Of a stretch of DNA of 64,000 bases, positions 51,156-60,120 are shown piece by piece. Made by a program: the position numbers and the translations under genes. The DNA is taken from contig NZ_JACJHX010000005.1 of the NCBI RefSeq assembly GCF_014138605.1, forward strand, positions 124,001 through 188,000. Direction: 5' to 3'. The notes below the pieces were generated by a model that worked only from the letters and a program-made list of their open reading frames with translations, searched no databases and was not told the origin of the DNA. How positions within the stretch are numbered: the first letter of the stretch is position 1; each line of letters begins with the position of its first letter. Source of the DNA: Peribacillus huizhouensis. GTDB taxonomy: Bacteria > Bacillota > Bacilli > Bacillales > DSM-1321.

Positions 51156-52589
51156 TCACGGAATAATCTCAAAAACAGTACCTTGGTTAAAATCAGTCAC
51201 ATTCATAGAGCCATAAACTCCTAAATATAGTCTGGTTTGATCCAGATTCGTCCCCAAACTAACATAATAAGCTGATTGAGACCCAAAATTATAGTCGGTT
51301 TGAATAACATTAAAATCATTTAGTTTACAATCTGTTCTTATCCTAGTATAAGCTAAAACCCCTCTAGCCGGAGATTGAGATTCTTCCTTCAGGGCAAGAT
51401 CGGTAAACACAACACTTCCTGTTAAAGCGGGGATTCCATTCCCCATATAGGCTTGCACTCCTGTAAGTGCAGTTCCTCCAAATTTACCTGGTCGGGGATC
51501 TTTATGAAAATAATTAGTTATAGGCTGAATACGTTTCACTGAAGTAGTTATTGCTTCATTGTAATAAGCAATTGTTTTCTCATCAAAAGTTGGATTTGCA
51601 GAGCAGCCCATTATAGTCGCAGTAGGGAAAGCACCTTCCCACGCCCGCCAGCCAAAGTTAATAAATCCTTCTTGGTCAGTTTCAGATTTCATTAAAAAAG
51701 CTTGAACAAGCTGGGTAACCGGTATTGTTTTATTCTGAACGAAAGAAAAAATTGACTCTACCACAACCTGTCCGACATTTCCCACATATTTGATATATTG
51801 ATTATAAAACCTTTGAAATGAAATGCCCGGTATATTCCGAACACCTTTGGCAATCACCGTAAGTGTTTCCTGAATAGGTACGGGAAGTTCATTAAACTGT
51901 GTGACTACGGGTGGATTTTGGATAAATGTATTCTTAACTACATCAATTTCAATTATTTTACCGGCGATTTCCATATCATTTTGGCTTAAATTAAATGGAT
52001 CATAGCCTGATCCACCATCCCCGGTGGTTAAGACAAGTTTTCCTGTTTCAGGTGAAAAATTTAGGCTATTGACACCATTATGATTAAAAAATGGTCTTCT
52101 TAAGTTTAGTAATGTCCGTCGTTTTTCAGGTTGACCATTCGATGGTAAAATCCATTCTTCAACTGTATCAATATGATCATATTGAGTTTCTCTATTTATC
52201 CATCTTAGATTTAAAGTTCTGGGATCACACGGGTTAGGCCTAAAAGGTTCAGAAAGAGCAGCTGGACCTTGTGTTCCAGCTACTGAATAATGAAGATAAA
52301 ACAGACCGTTATAATAAAATTCTGGATGAAACGCTAGCCCAAGCAATCCTCGTTCATCATATCCACCAGGAGAAACACCTGGTTCAGAATTACCAAGTTT
52401 TACAATTCGCGGGCGAATATCTAAAAAAGTCCTTATAACTCCTTCTCTTATGTAAAAAATCTCTCCTACCTGGGTTGCAATAAATAATGCTTCTTTTGAG
52501 TCACCCGGAAGTATCGCTGTTTTCAAAACAGTTGGTAAATTTAGCTTACTTACAATGGGCCGTAAACTAACCTTCACTTTTATCAACAA
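51156..52589 (-). CDS. PQQ-dependent sugar dehydrogenase-like beta-propeller protein
   Basis: 477 residues with the features of the glucose/sorbosone dehydrogenase family: DERGLLGLAFHPEFYYNGLFYLHYS, the HNG-type FFNHNGVNSLNFSPETGKLVLTTGDGG, and FINFGWRAWEG near the PQQ site in related enzymes. It has no signal peptide, although members usually act outside the cytoplasm. GGAGTG lies upstream of the ATG. No PQQ synthesis genes are nearby. It could be an orphan enzyme using external PQQ, or a family member with another ligand. Confidence 0.75.
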   Translation of the reverse strand: MLIKVKVSLRPIVSKLNLPTVLKTAILPGDSKEALFIATQVGEIFYIREGVIRTFLDIRPRIVKLGNSEPGVSPGGYDERGLLGLAFHPEFYYNGLFYLHYSVAGTQGPAALSEPFRPNPCDPRTLNLRWINRETQYDHIDTVEEWILPSNGQPEKRRTLLNLRRPFFNHNGVNSLNFSPETGKLVLTTGDGGSGYDPFNLSQNDMEIAGKIIEIDVVKNTFIQNPPVVTQFNELPVPIQETLTVIAKGVRNIPGISFQRFYNQYIKYVGNVGQVVVESIFSFVQNKTIPVTQLVQAFLMKSETDQEGFINFGWRAWEGAFPTATIMGCSANPTFDEKTIAYYNEAITTSVKRIQPITNYFHKDPRPGKFGGTALTGVQAYMGNGIPALTGSVVFTDLALKEESQSPARGVLAYTRIRTDCKLNDFNVIQTDYNFGSQSAYYVSLGTNLDQTRLYLGVYGSMNVTDFNQGTVFEIIP

Positions 52590-52766
52590 GTTTACACTCC
52601 TTCTAAGTTTTCTTTTATAACAATATGATTAGAACTGTTTTATTAATACCAAATTAGGTCCAGGGCGGTCATAAAAAAGTACTATGATTTCATAATCAGT
52701 TATCTATAGTTAAGTTGGATAACGGTGAATAGCATAAGGTTAAAATATTTGTTGGAGGTGGGGCTC

Positions 52767-52874
52767 ATGAAGTGGTGGGTAGTCCAATTAACATTATTCT
52801 TGAATGATTTAGATGAATATGATGGAAATTCTGAGAATCTGCAGGAGATATTTAACAGTATTAAAAAAATGTAG
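52767..52874 (+). CDS. Possible small protein, 35 residues
   Basis: MKWWVVQLTLFLNDLDEYDG followed by an acidic/basic helix ending SIKKM. A strong GGAGGTGGGG lies 8 bases before the ATG. No family recognised. The good ribosome binding site and position before the DUF1540 gene argue that it is real. Confidence 0.45.
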   Translation: MKWWVVQLTLFLNDLDEYDGNSENLQEIFNSIKKM

Positions 52875-52951
52875 AGTAACTTAATACGTAATAAATGTAG
52901 TATTAACCCATTCAAATTTGTTAATGATAATAAAGGAGGGGGTGTGATATC

Positions 52952-53107
52952 ATGGCTCAAGATGTTTTATGTGAGGTAAATAACTGCAAGTATTGGGATT
53001 CTGGTAATCAATGTAAAGCCGAGTCCATTTATGTAGTAAGTCATAAGGGCAAAGAAGCATCCAATAGCGAAGAAACGGATTGCAAAACATTTGTTCCTGA
53101 AGTTTAA
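52952..53107 (+). CDS. DUF1540 small cysteine-rich protein
   Basis: 51 residues with the DUF1540 pattern of four or five Cys: CEVNNCKYWDSGNQCKAESI and a late ETDCKTF. AAAGGAGGGGG precedes the ATG. Proteins of this family are small, probably metal binding, and frequent in spore-formers. Function unknown. Confidence 0.82.
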   Translation: MAQDVLCEVNNCKYWDSGNQCKAESIYVVSHKGKEASNSEETDCKTFVPEV

Positions 53108-53116
53108 GTAAAATTT

Positions 53117-53224
53117 GCGAGGATGTCCGATTGGATCTAGCCTAGCACACAACAAACAGTTTATCCACTTTAGTGTAAATTGTTTGTCGTAGCTGTGGGG
53201 TAGATCTGTATAGGGCATCCTTTT
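53117..53224 (+). terminator. Long nested hairpin after the DUF1540 gene
   Basis: Outer arms AGGATGTCC and GGGCATCCTTTT. Inside, GATCTA/TAGATC, AGC-ACAC/GTGGGGT and ACAAACAGTTTA/AAATTGTTTGT give further stems. It is an intrinsic terminator on paper, but its length suggests another palindromic repeat. Confidence 0.55.
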
Positions 53225-53228
53225 CCTA

Positions 53229-53400
53229 TTTATCCCGCATTAACGGGCAGTAAAACCTTCACTTTAATGCTTAGAGGGATCGAAGGAGCTTAGGTGCGAA
53301 TAACTTGCCCGTAAATGCCCGATTGGTGATAATAGCGACACTAGAGCGGACTAACAATTAGTAATGAAGAAAATCCTTACTAATTGAAGTTTCTCTTTAT
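53229..53400 (-). repeat. bcr1-like element F
   Basis: 172 bp on the minus strand with TTTAT at both borders. Contains CCCGATTGGTGATAATAGCGAC, CTAACAATTAGTAA and TTGAAGTTTC, the complements of segments in elements A and E. Confidence 0.8.
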
Positions 53401-53524
53401 AGTATTGATAATAACAATCATTTTCATTCAATCTTATGGAAATTAATTTTAAATGGACTTTATCGACTTTTCAAAAGGGAATAAGTATGGATACGTATGA
53501 AACGAAGGCCATAAAAAATTAATT

Positions 53525-53565
53525 TTTATCCCGCATTAACCGAAAGTAGCCCCCGCATTCTTCCA
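53525..53565 (-). repeat. bcr1-like fragment G
   Basis: Only about 40 bases of the right end (TTTATCCCGCATTAACCG and GTAGCCCCCGC) remain. Confidence 0.55.
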
Positions 53566-53902
53566 CATTATGAATTCTTTTAGACCTTGAGTGGCTATCT
53601 CTTATCAATTTAGTGAATAAAGCACTCCCTTTTTTTTGGAAGTATCCGTTTTTATAATGTGAACTAAACAATCCCTATTAATTTATCTAAAAAATAATCT
53701 AATCCCCTTCAAGCTGAACGAGGTTAGAACAATATGGTGATTAATTAAAATTATCAAAATTATTGTTTACAAAATGACTAGAGCATAATAAGATATTAAA
53801 TATAAAAGTTTACTCGGTGCAACAAATTTGTCGATGTGTTAAATATTTAAGCTCGGTCTAAAAACATAACTCTAACTATAATCTATGACTTTAGGAAAGA
53901 CC
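53566..53902 (+). other. AT-rich upstream region of the Mn/Zn transporter operon
   Basis: No gene. I looked for an MntR or Zur palindrome and found none convincing. The operon promoter is probably here or within the following repeat. Confidence 0.3.
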
Positions 53903-54045
53903 TTGTATCCTGCATTAACAGGTAGTAAGCCCCCTACTTTAAGACTTAGAAGAATCGAAGAAGCGTAGGTGAGGCTAACTGCTCGTAAAAGCCCGATTGG
54001 GTCAGCTAAAGAAGAAAGCCTTCACTGATTGAAGTTTCATTTAAT
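53903..54045 (-). repeat. bcr1-like element H
   Basis: 143 bp, minus orientation: TATCCTGCATTAACAGG, CTTAGAAGAATCGAAGAAG, AAGCCCGATTGGG, CACTGATTGAAGTTTCA. It ends 33 bases before the transporter start, so it must lie within or next to the leader of that mRNA. Confidence 0.75.
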
Positions 54046-54077
54046 AGAACATTATGAAGTAAGGAGTTGTCTAGAAA

Positions 54078-54821
54078 ATGACGTATGCAATGTCTGTTCA
54101 AAATTTATTTGTTTCTTATCATGGCAATGAAGCTTTACGTAATATAAATTTCAACATTGAAAAAGGGAATTTGGTAGGTATTATTGGACCAAATGGAGCA
54201 GGGAAGTCTACACTCCTTAAATCTTTACTTGAACTGATTCCAAAAGATCAAGGTACAGTTGTAGTGTTTGGTAAATCAATCAATGAAATGCGTAAAAAAA
54301 TTGCTTACGTTCCACAACGGAGTGATATGGATTGGACCTTCCCCATATCAGTGATTGATACAGTTCTTCTCGGAACTTATCCGAGTTTAGGCGTATTTCG
54401 CCGACCGAAAAAGAAACATAGAGAATGGTCCTACCACTGTTTAGAAAAGGTCGGAATGGAGAAATTTAGTCAGCGGCAAATTGGAGAGCTCTCCGGTGGA
54501 CAGCAGCAGCGTGTTTTCCTTGCGAGAGCGCTAGCGCAGAAAGCAGATTTATTTTGCTTAGATGAGCCATTCGTTGGGATTGATATTACAAGTGAGGAAA
54601 CGATCGTGAGAATTCTAAAAGAGTTACGTGACGAGGGAAAGTCCGTGTTTGTTGTTCATCATGATTTGAGTAAAGCAAATACTTATTTTGATGAACTTAT
54701 ATTATTAAATAAGGAGCTTATTGATGTAGGCCCTGTTAGTGAGGTATTTCGTCCTGAAATTATGATGAAAGCTTACGAATCACAACTTACATTTATGAAA
54801 CAAAATGAGGTGACCGTCTAA
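54078..54821 (+). CDS. mntB: Manganese/zinc ABC transporter, ATP-binding protein
   Basis: 247 residues. Walker A GPNGAGKST, signature LSGGQQQR, Walker B LFCLDEPF and the switch His in VVHHD are complete. The VPQRSDMDWTFPISVIDTVLLGTY segment is typical of the metal-transport (MntB/ZnuC/PsaB) ABC class. The gene overlaps the permease by one base. The symbol is by analogy to Bacillus mnt genes. Confidence 0.9.
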   Translation: MTYAMSVQNLFVSYHGNEALRNINFNIEKGNLVGIIGPNGAGKSTLLKSLLELIPKDQGTVVVFGKSINEMRKKIAYVPQRSDMDWTFPISVIDTVLLGTYPSLGVFRRPKKKHREWSYHCLEKVGMEKFSQRQIGELSGGQQQRVFLARALAQKADLFCLDEPFVGIDITSEETIVRILKELRDEGKSVFVVHHDLSKANTYFDELILLNKELIDVGPVSEVFRPEIMMKAYESQLTFMKQNEVTV

Positions 54822-55693
54822 TGGAGTTTATCCATGCATTATTGGAATATACGTTTTTACAAAAGGCCTTATTAACCTCGGTAATGGTTGGGATTATATG
54901 TGGTGTGATTGGCTGCTTTATCATTCTAAGGGGAATGGCATTGATGGGAGATGCTATATCACATGCAGTGCTACCAGGGGTAGCCATATCCTACATGCTG
55001 GGTATAAACTTTTTCTTCGGAGCAGTGTTAACCGGGGTCCTAACTGCCGTTGGAATAGGATATGTTAGTCAAAATAGCCGGATCAAAAATGATGCTGCCA
55101 TTGGGATTATTTTCACAGCATTTTTTGCCATTGGGATTATTCTTATTTCATTGGTCAAAAGCTCAACTGATCTATACCATATATTATTTGGCAATGTGCT
55201 GGCCGTCCGTACTTCAGATATGTGGATCACATTAGTTATTGGGATTATTATTCTCGCAGCAGTCTATTTCTTCTATAAAGAATTGCTTGTCAGTTCTTTC
55301 GATCCAACCATGTCAGCTGCATATGGATTACCTAATCGTTTAATTCACTACTTCTTAATGACATTATTAACGATGGTAACGGTCGCTTCGTTACAAACTG
55401 TTGGTGTCATTCTCGTTGTCGCGATGTTAATTACACCTGCTGCAACAGCCTATCTACTGACCAATCGTTTATCGGTCATGATTTTCATGTCTGCAGCATT
55501 TGGCGCAATATCAGCAATTTTCGGTTTGTTTTTAAGTCTTATTTACAATGTAGCCTCTGGAGCGGCGATCGTCTTGGTCAGCGCATTTCTCTTTACTTTG
55601 GCATTTTTATTCTCACCTAAACAAGGTGTGCTTTTTAGAACAATTAGAGCAAGAAAGGTGAAATCTGCATTACGAGATAAGTCATACTCTTAA
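54821..55693 (+). CDS. mntC: Manganese/zinc ABC transporter, permease
   Basis: 290 residues, eight to nine membrane helices of the ABC-3 family. MALMGDAISHAVLPGVAISYMLG and VGVILVVAMLITPAATAYLL are conserved signatures. Homodimer expected. Directly coupled to the ATPase gene. ATG overlaps the previous stop (TAATGG). Confidence 0.9.
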   Translation: MEFIHALLEYTFLQKALLTSVMVGIICGVIGCFIILRGMALMGDAISHAVLPGVAISYMLGINFFFGAVLTGVLTAVGIGYVSQNSRIKNDAAIGIIFTAFFAIGIILISLVKSSTDLYHILFGNVLAVRTSDMWITLVIGIIILAAVYFFYKELLVSSFDPTMSAAYGLPNRLIHYFLMTLLTMVTVASLQTVGVILVVAMLITPAATAYLLTNRLSVMIFMSAAFGAISAIFGLFLSLIYNVASGAAIVLVSAFLFTLAFLFSPKQGVLFRTIRARKVKSALRDKSYS

Positions 55694-55729
55694 AGGATCA
55701 TAAAAAGTTAAAAAAAGGAGGGGAACGCA

Positions 55730-56656
55730 ATGAAAAAAATCGGGTTATTATTTTTAATTGCACTATTTGTAATCAGTGGATGCTCACCAAAAGCGAACAC
55801 ATCCACAAAAGAGAAGGATGATAAATTAAAAGTAGTCACGACTTACTCCATTCTTTACGATATTGTAAAAAATGTCGGTGGTGATAAAATCGACATTTAC
55901 AGCATTGTACCTGTTGGAACGGATCCGCATGAGTATGATCCATTGCCACGAGATCTTCAAAAAACAGCGGACGCTGACATCGTATTTCAGAATGGATTGA
56001 ACTTAGAAACCGGAAACGGATGGTTTGATCGACTGCTTGAAACAACAGGAAAAAGCGGCAAAGATGCACCTGTATATGTATTAAGCAAGGGAGTTGAGCC
56101 TAAATATTTAACTTCTAAAGGAAAAGAAACAGAACAAGATCCACATGCTTGGTTAAATATAGAAAATGGTATTAAATACGCAAAAAACGCGCGTGATGTG
56201 TTAATCGAGAAAGATCCTACGAATAAAGAAACTTATCAAAAAAATGCTGAAAAGTACATGAATGAGTTACAAAAGCTACATGACGATGCAGTTAGTCGAT
56301 TTGCCGATATTCCAGAACAGCGCCGTGTATTAGTCACAAGTGAAGGGGCGTTCAAGTATTTTTCAGCTGCTTATGGACTTGACGCTCAATATATTTGGGA
56401 AATTAATACTGAAAACCAAGGAACGCCAGATCAAATGAAACGGATCGTTGATATTGTGAAGGAGAAGAAAGTTCCTGCATTATTCGTGGAAACAAGTGTA
56501 GATCCGAGAAGCATGGAAAGTCTTTCAGGTGAAACCGGAGTTAAAATTAAAGGCAAAGTATTTACAGATTCAACAGGAAAACCAGGTCATGATGGAGATA
56601 GTTATCTTAAAATGATGAAATGGAATTTAGAGATGATTCATAGTGGATTAGAATAA
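55730..56656 (+). CDS. mntA: Manganese/zinc ABC transporter, substrate-binding lipoprotein
   Basis: 308 residues of the cluster A-I metal-binding family. Lipobox VISGC places the mature N-terminal Cys at residue 18. Metal ligands by family comparison: His in GTDPHEYDP, His in DPHAWL, Glu in TSEGAF and Asp in FTDSTG. This His-His-Glu-Asp set, and the lack of the His-rich loop of ZnuA, point to manganese. AAAAAAGGAGGGG upstream. Last gene, followed by a terminator. Confidence 0.9.
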   Translation: MKKIGLLFLIALFVISGCSPKANTSTKEKDDKLKVVTTYSILYDIVKNVGGDKIDIYSIVPVGTDPHEYDPLPRDLQKTADADIVFQNGLNLETGNGWFDRLLETTGKSGKDAPVYVLSKGVEPKYLTSKGKETEQDPHAWLNIENGIKYAKNARDVLIEKDPTNKETYQKNAEKYMNELQKLHDDAVSRFADIPEQRRVLVTSEGAFKYFSAAYGLDAQYIWEINTENQGTPDQMKRIVDIVKEKKVPALFVETSVDPRSMESLSGETGVKIKGKVFTDSTGKPGHDGDSYLKMMKWNLEMIHSGLE

Positions 56657-56683
56657 GAAAATCGCATTCACGAAAAAACTCCT

Positions 56684-56722
56684 CCTATGTGGCAGAATTT
56701 AGCACTTGGGGGAGTTTTCTTC
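56684..56722. terminator. Terminator between mntA and the convergent ypdA-like gene
   Basis: AAAAACTCCTCC / GGGGGAGTTTT arms with A and T runs on both sides; the loop contains a minor stem. Confidence 0.8.
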
Positions 56723-56739
56723 GCTAAGTAGATAATAAA

Positions 56740-57732
56740 TCAGCTGCTTTTCAATGCTTGTCTGTTACGACGTTGTTCAACTTCAGCTGCAATTTTCAAT
56801 CCATGGAATCGTCCATCTTCAATATAAACACGATTGGTAATGCCTCCTGTTACAACACCCGCAAGAAAAACATTTGTAACGTTTGTTTCATAAGTGTCTG
56901 GATTAAAGGTAGGTACTAATGTCTGAGAATCAATTGTAATCCCCATGTTTTGAAGCATTGTTGTATCTGGTTGATAGCCAATCAGTGAAAATACATAGTC
57001 ATTTGGAATTGTGACCGGACCATCTGGAGTTTGTATGCAAACGTTTGTTTCATTGATCTCCTCAACACTGGAATCAGGATAAAATTTTATTTTTTCCTTT
57101 TCGACAAAATTTCGGATATCCAACAGTAAAGATGGTTTAATTCCTTTATAAACAGTGTCCCCACGATGGACAAGTGTGACACGCGCCCCGTTTCGATACA
57201 GGTCAATCGCTGCTTCAACAGCGGAGTTCTTCCCGCCAACTACGGTTACGTCTTGGCCGTGGAAGGAATGTCCTTCTTTGTAATAGTGCATAACTTTATC
57301 TAGGTTTTCCCCTTCAACACCGATTCTTTTCGGATGATCAAAGATTCCGGTAGCGATGACAATCATTCGTGTCTGATAGGAACTATTTGTACCCATTCGA
57401 TCAACGGTATATACAGTATAAGAATCTTCATCTTTTGAAACATGTTCAACTTTTTGATGGCATTTAATATTAATAGCTTGTCGTTCTGTAACGAGTCGAT
57501 AATATTTTAACAACTCTGTTCGTGTCGGGCGTACTTCTTGAGATAAGAATGGGATATTTCCTATTTCCAAACGATCTGAAGTACTGTAGAAGCGCATATC
57601 CAATGGACAATTAACAATGGAATTCACAATCGCTTCTTTTTCAATAATGACATAACTGATCCTTTTTTCTTGTAAAGCAAGGCCAGTAGCTAAGCCGCAT
57701 GGCCCGCCGCCGATAATGACAACATCATACAT
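56740..57732 (-). CDS. ypdA: YpdA-type FAD-dependent disulfide reductase (bacillithiol disulfide reductase)
   Basis: 330 residues. FAD motif DVVIIGGGPCGLATGLAL at the start with the Cys characteristic of YpdA, NADPH motif VTVVGGKNSAVEAAIDL, and VFLAGVVTGG in the C-terminal FAD site. There is no CxxC pair, unlike thioredoxin reductase. YpdA reduces oxidised bacillithiol in Firmicutes. ATG at 57732 is used since GGAGG precedes it; an ATG six codons earlier overlaps that site. Confidence 0.9.
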   Translation of the reverse strand: MYDVVIIGGGPCGLATGLALQEKRISYVIIEKEAIVNSIVNCPLDMRFYSTSDRLEIGNIPFLSQEVRPTRTELLKYYRLVTERQAINIKCHQKVEHVSKDEDSYTVYTVDRMGTNSSYQTRMIVIATGIFDHPKRIGVEGENLDKVMHYYKEGHSFHGQDVTVVGGKNSAVEAAIDLYRNGARVTLVHRGDTVYKGIKPSLLLDIRNFVEKEKIKFYPDSSVEEINETNVCIQTPDGPVTIPNDYVFSLIGYQPDTTMLQNMGITIDSQTLVPTFNPDTYETNVTNVFLAGVVTGGITNRVYIEDGRFHGLKIAAEVEQRRNRQALKSS

Positions 57733-58124
57733 GATCTGATAATCCTCCATTTATAATTTCTCCTAATTACTTCATTTTTACCTATGTAGAGGCTAAGGAT
57801 ACTTTCCCTGGTTTTTTTTTGCAATAATCAATTGTGTTCATACGTAGATACTTGAAAAGTACTACTATTATTTGAGAATAAATTATATGTCGTACTGTCA
57901 TAATTAAAGAATCCAATTTCCGCGTTCTGTTGCTTGATTTAATAATTTGAAAAATTTGTAACACTAGAATTAGCAATGATTTGATTTTTTAAGTTATATC
58001 CACTCCGACCAGATGATATTGTGAATTTTTTATAAAAAGGACTGTCATAAAACTTGCATAATCGGTGTAAGGATAATAGTATAAGCATTGATGTTTGTAA
58101 AAATCCCATTCAATATGTATATCC
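57733..58124 (+). other. Intergenic region between ypdA and the nik operon, left part
   Basis: AT-rich; several short frames without ribosome binding sites. No RNA gene recognised. The nik promoter is probably between here and 58300 but I cannot fix a -35/-10 pair. Confidence 0.35.
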
Positions 58125-58152
58125 GTGTTACAGATTGGGATAATCGTGTCAC
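58125..58152. promoter_or_regulatory. NikR-like operator 1 upstream of nik operon
   Basis: GTGTTAC-N14-GTGTCAC. NikR operators of the Geobacter/archaeal type are GTGTTAC-N13/14-GTAACAC. The left half is exact, the right half matches 5 of 7, and the spacing is right. A second site with the same two halves and spacing lies 84 bases downstream. Confidence 0.7.
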
Positions 58153-58208
58153 ATGTATGATTACATAGGGGAATTTCTAAGAGAATAATTTGCCACTTAG
58201 GTACATTC

Positions 58209-58236
58209 GTGTTACGTATTTCGAAAAGTGTGTCAC
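58209..58236. promoter_or_regulatory. NikR-like operator 2 upstream of nik operon
   Basis: GTGTTAC-N14-GTGTCAC again, with a different 14-base centre, so the halves are conserved and the spacer is not. It ends 86 bases before nikB. Confidence 0.7.
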
Positions 58237-58321
58237 TTTTATGAGAATTTGGCAATGAATTTTATAAATGCAATACAAAGCAGTTCGTTCTTTGATTTGC
58301 ATAAAGAAAAAAGGAGGGCAT

Positions 58322-59290
58322 ATGCTTAGATTTATTGTTTCAAGATTAAGTGAATCGATTGTAGTACTTCTTATTGGAAGTATTCTCTGTTTTGCGTTTA
58401 TTCGAATGCTGCCGGGTAGTCCTGCAGCAGCCATGTATGGTGATCAGCTTCAAAAAATGAGCAAGGCTGACCAGATCCGTATTGCTGAAAATCTAGGTTT
58501 GGATGAACCTATTTATACTCAGTATGCTAAGTGGTTCATGGGTGTGCTACAAGGAGATTGGGGACGGTCATACAACACGGGTGAAGAAGTAAAAATGATG
58601 ATCGCTCATGCGGTTGAACCGACCATTATCCTTATGTTAGCGGCTGCAGTTATCACGATCGTCTTGTCTCTTTTTTTAGGAGTTATCACCGGTCTCCGGC
58701 GTTATTCGTTTTTTGACCATGCTGTCACCGTTGCTTCTTTTATCTTCATGTCGCTTCCATCATTTTGGTTTGCTTTAATGCTCATGCTATTCTTCTCCGT
58801 TTATTTAGGAGTATTACCAACATCTGGGATGGGGCAAGGAGGAATAGGAGATTGGTTGAAACATCTTATTATGCCTGCTTTTATTCTGGGCTTGTCCCAT
58901 ATTGGTTATTATATCCGTATATTGCGCAACCACATCGCTGTCACACAGGAAAAAGAGTTTGTTTGGGCTCTTCAGGCACGCGGTATTTCTAAGAGAACGA
59001 TTCTTTGGAAACATATCTTTCCAAATGCTTCAATTCCCTATCTTTCCTTTATGGGGATGTCGCTTTCACTTTCATTAGCTGGTTCAGTTGTGGTAGAAAC
59101 ATTGTTTTCATGGCCAGGTCTTGGGAGACTTTCATTAAAAGCAGCGCTTGCACATGATTATCCGGTTTTATTGGCAGCCATATTACTGAGTATGAGTATC
59201 GTCATTATTGGTAGTTTCATGGTGGATCTCATTTGTGCCTGGATTGATCCGAGACTGCGGCGGCATCTGTTGAAGGAGGAAGGCAGATGA
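58322..59290 (+). CDS. nikB: Nickel ABC transporter permease NikB
   Basis: 322 residues, six membrane helices, of the dipeptide/nickel permease family. N-terminus MLRFIVSRLSESIVVLLIGS, then LGLDEPIYTQYAKWFMGVLQGDWGRSY, and the EAA loop FVWALQARGISKRTILWKHIFPNA. Assigned to nickel because of the NikR-like operators and the nikR gene in the operon; sequence alone would also allow peptide transport. AGGAGGG precedes the ATG. Overlaps nikC by 4 bases. Confidence 0.88.
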   Translation: MLRFIVSRLSESIVVLLIGSILCFAFIRMLPGSPAAAMYGDQLQKMSKADQIRIAENLGLDEPIYTQYAKWFMGVLQGDWGRSYNTGEEVKMMIAHAVEPTIILMLAAAVITIVLSLFLGVITGLRRYSFFDHAVTVASFIFMSLPSFWFALMLMLFFSVYLGVLPTSGMGQGGIGDWLKHLIMPAFILGLSHIGYYIRILRNHIAVTQEKEFVWALQARGISKRTILWKHIFPNASIPYLSFMGMSLSLSLAGSVVVETLFSWPGLGRLSLKAALAHDYPVLLAAILLSMSIVIIGSFMVDLICAWIDPRLRRHLLKEEGR

Positions 59291-60120
59291 GTGAAAAAAG
59301 AAAATGGCTTGTAAATGGTCTTCTGTGTTATCTCTTGTTCTTGCTTTTGGCGACAATATTGGCGCCTGTATTAACATCTTATGATCCACTTTCGATAGGA
59401 TTAGCGAAAACTTTGCAACCGCCAAGTGCTGCTCATTTATTTGGAACGGATGAACTGGGCCGTGATGTATTGACACGATTGTTGTACGGGGGGCGGATAT
59501 CACTTACTGTTGGAGCGGCGGCTATGATCATTGCAATTGTGATTGGCGCAGGATTCGGGGTTATCAGTGGATTTTTAGGCGGAGTGGCCGACCGAATCAT
59601 GATGAGAATACTTGATGCACTCCTAAGCATTCCGAGCATCCTGCTAATGATCGGTATTCAAGTATTTATCCCATCCAGCTTGCTTTCAGTTGTTGTTATT
59701 ATCGGCATGACAAGTTGGATGCCGATCGCCCGTTTAATCCGAACAGAAATAATGTCGTTGAAAGGAGAAACTTTCATCCAAGCTTCAGTTGTGGTTGGAG
59801 CTTCATCAACTCAACTACTCACTCGACATTTACTGCCACAGTGCTTACCTACAATTATCGTGATGTCCATTAGCGGAGTGAGCCATGCCATTTTATCAGA
59901 GGCCACTTTAAGCTTTTTAGGGATTGGCATACCTCCCCACGAACCGTCATGGGGAAATATGTTAATGGGGGCGCAAAGTTATTTATTATCTGGCGCATGG
60001 TGGATTGCATTGTTTCCAGGCCTGCTAATTACCTGTACGGTTCTAGCGGTTACTTTTTTAGGTGATGTACTGCAAGACCGATTTGCACTACCACAAATAA
60101 AGAAAGGAGGGAGAAAATGA
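59287..60120 (+). CDS. nikC: Nickel ABC transporter permease NikC
   Basis: 277 residues, second permease half. LFGTDELGRDVLTRLLYGGRISL is the classic NikC/DppC signature; the EAA loop reads ETFIQASVVVGASSTQLLTRHLLPQ. AAGGAGG lies before the ATG inside the nikB end. Stop overlaps the ATPase start by 4 bases. Confidence 0.88.
   Translation: MSEKRKWLVNGLLCYLLFLLLATILAPVLTSYDPLSIGLAKTLQPPSAAHLFGTDELGRDVLTRLLYGGRISLTVGAAAMIIAIVIGAGFGVISGFLGGVADRIMMRILDALLSIPSILLMIGIQVFIPSSLLSVVVIIGMTSWMPIARLIRTEIMSLKGETFIQASVVVGASSTQLLTRHLLPQCLPTIIVMSISGVSHAILSEATLSFLGIGIPPHEPSWGNMLMGAQSYLLSGAWWIALFPGLLITCTVLAVTFLGDVLQDRFALPQIKKGGRK

Noticed and set aside
54078-56656. Zinc instead of manganese specificity for the ABC transporter
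   Set aside because: Not excluded, but the binding protein lacks the His-rich loop of ZnuA and has the Glu/Asp ligand pattern of manganese binders; no Zur box was seen.
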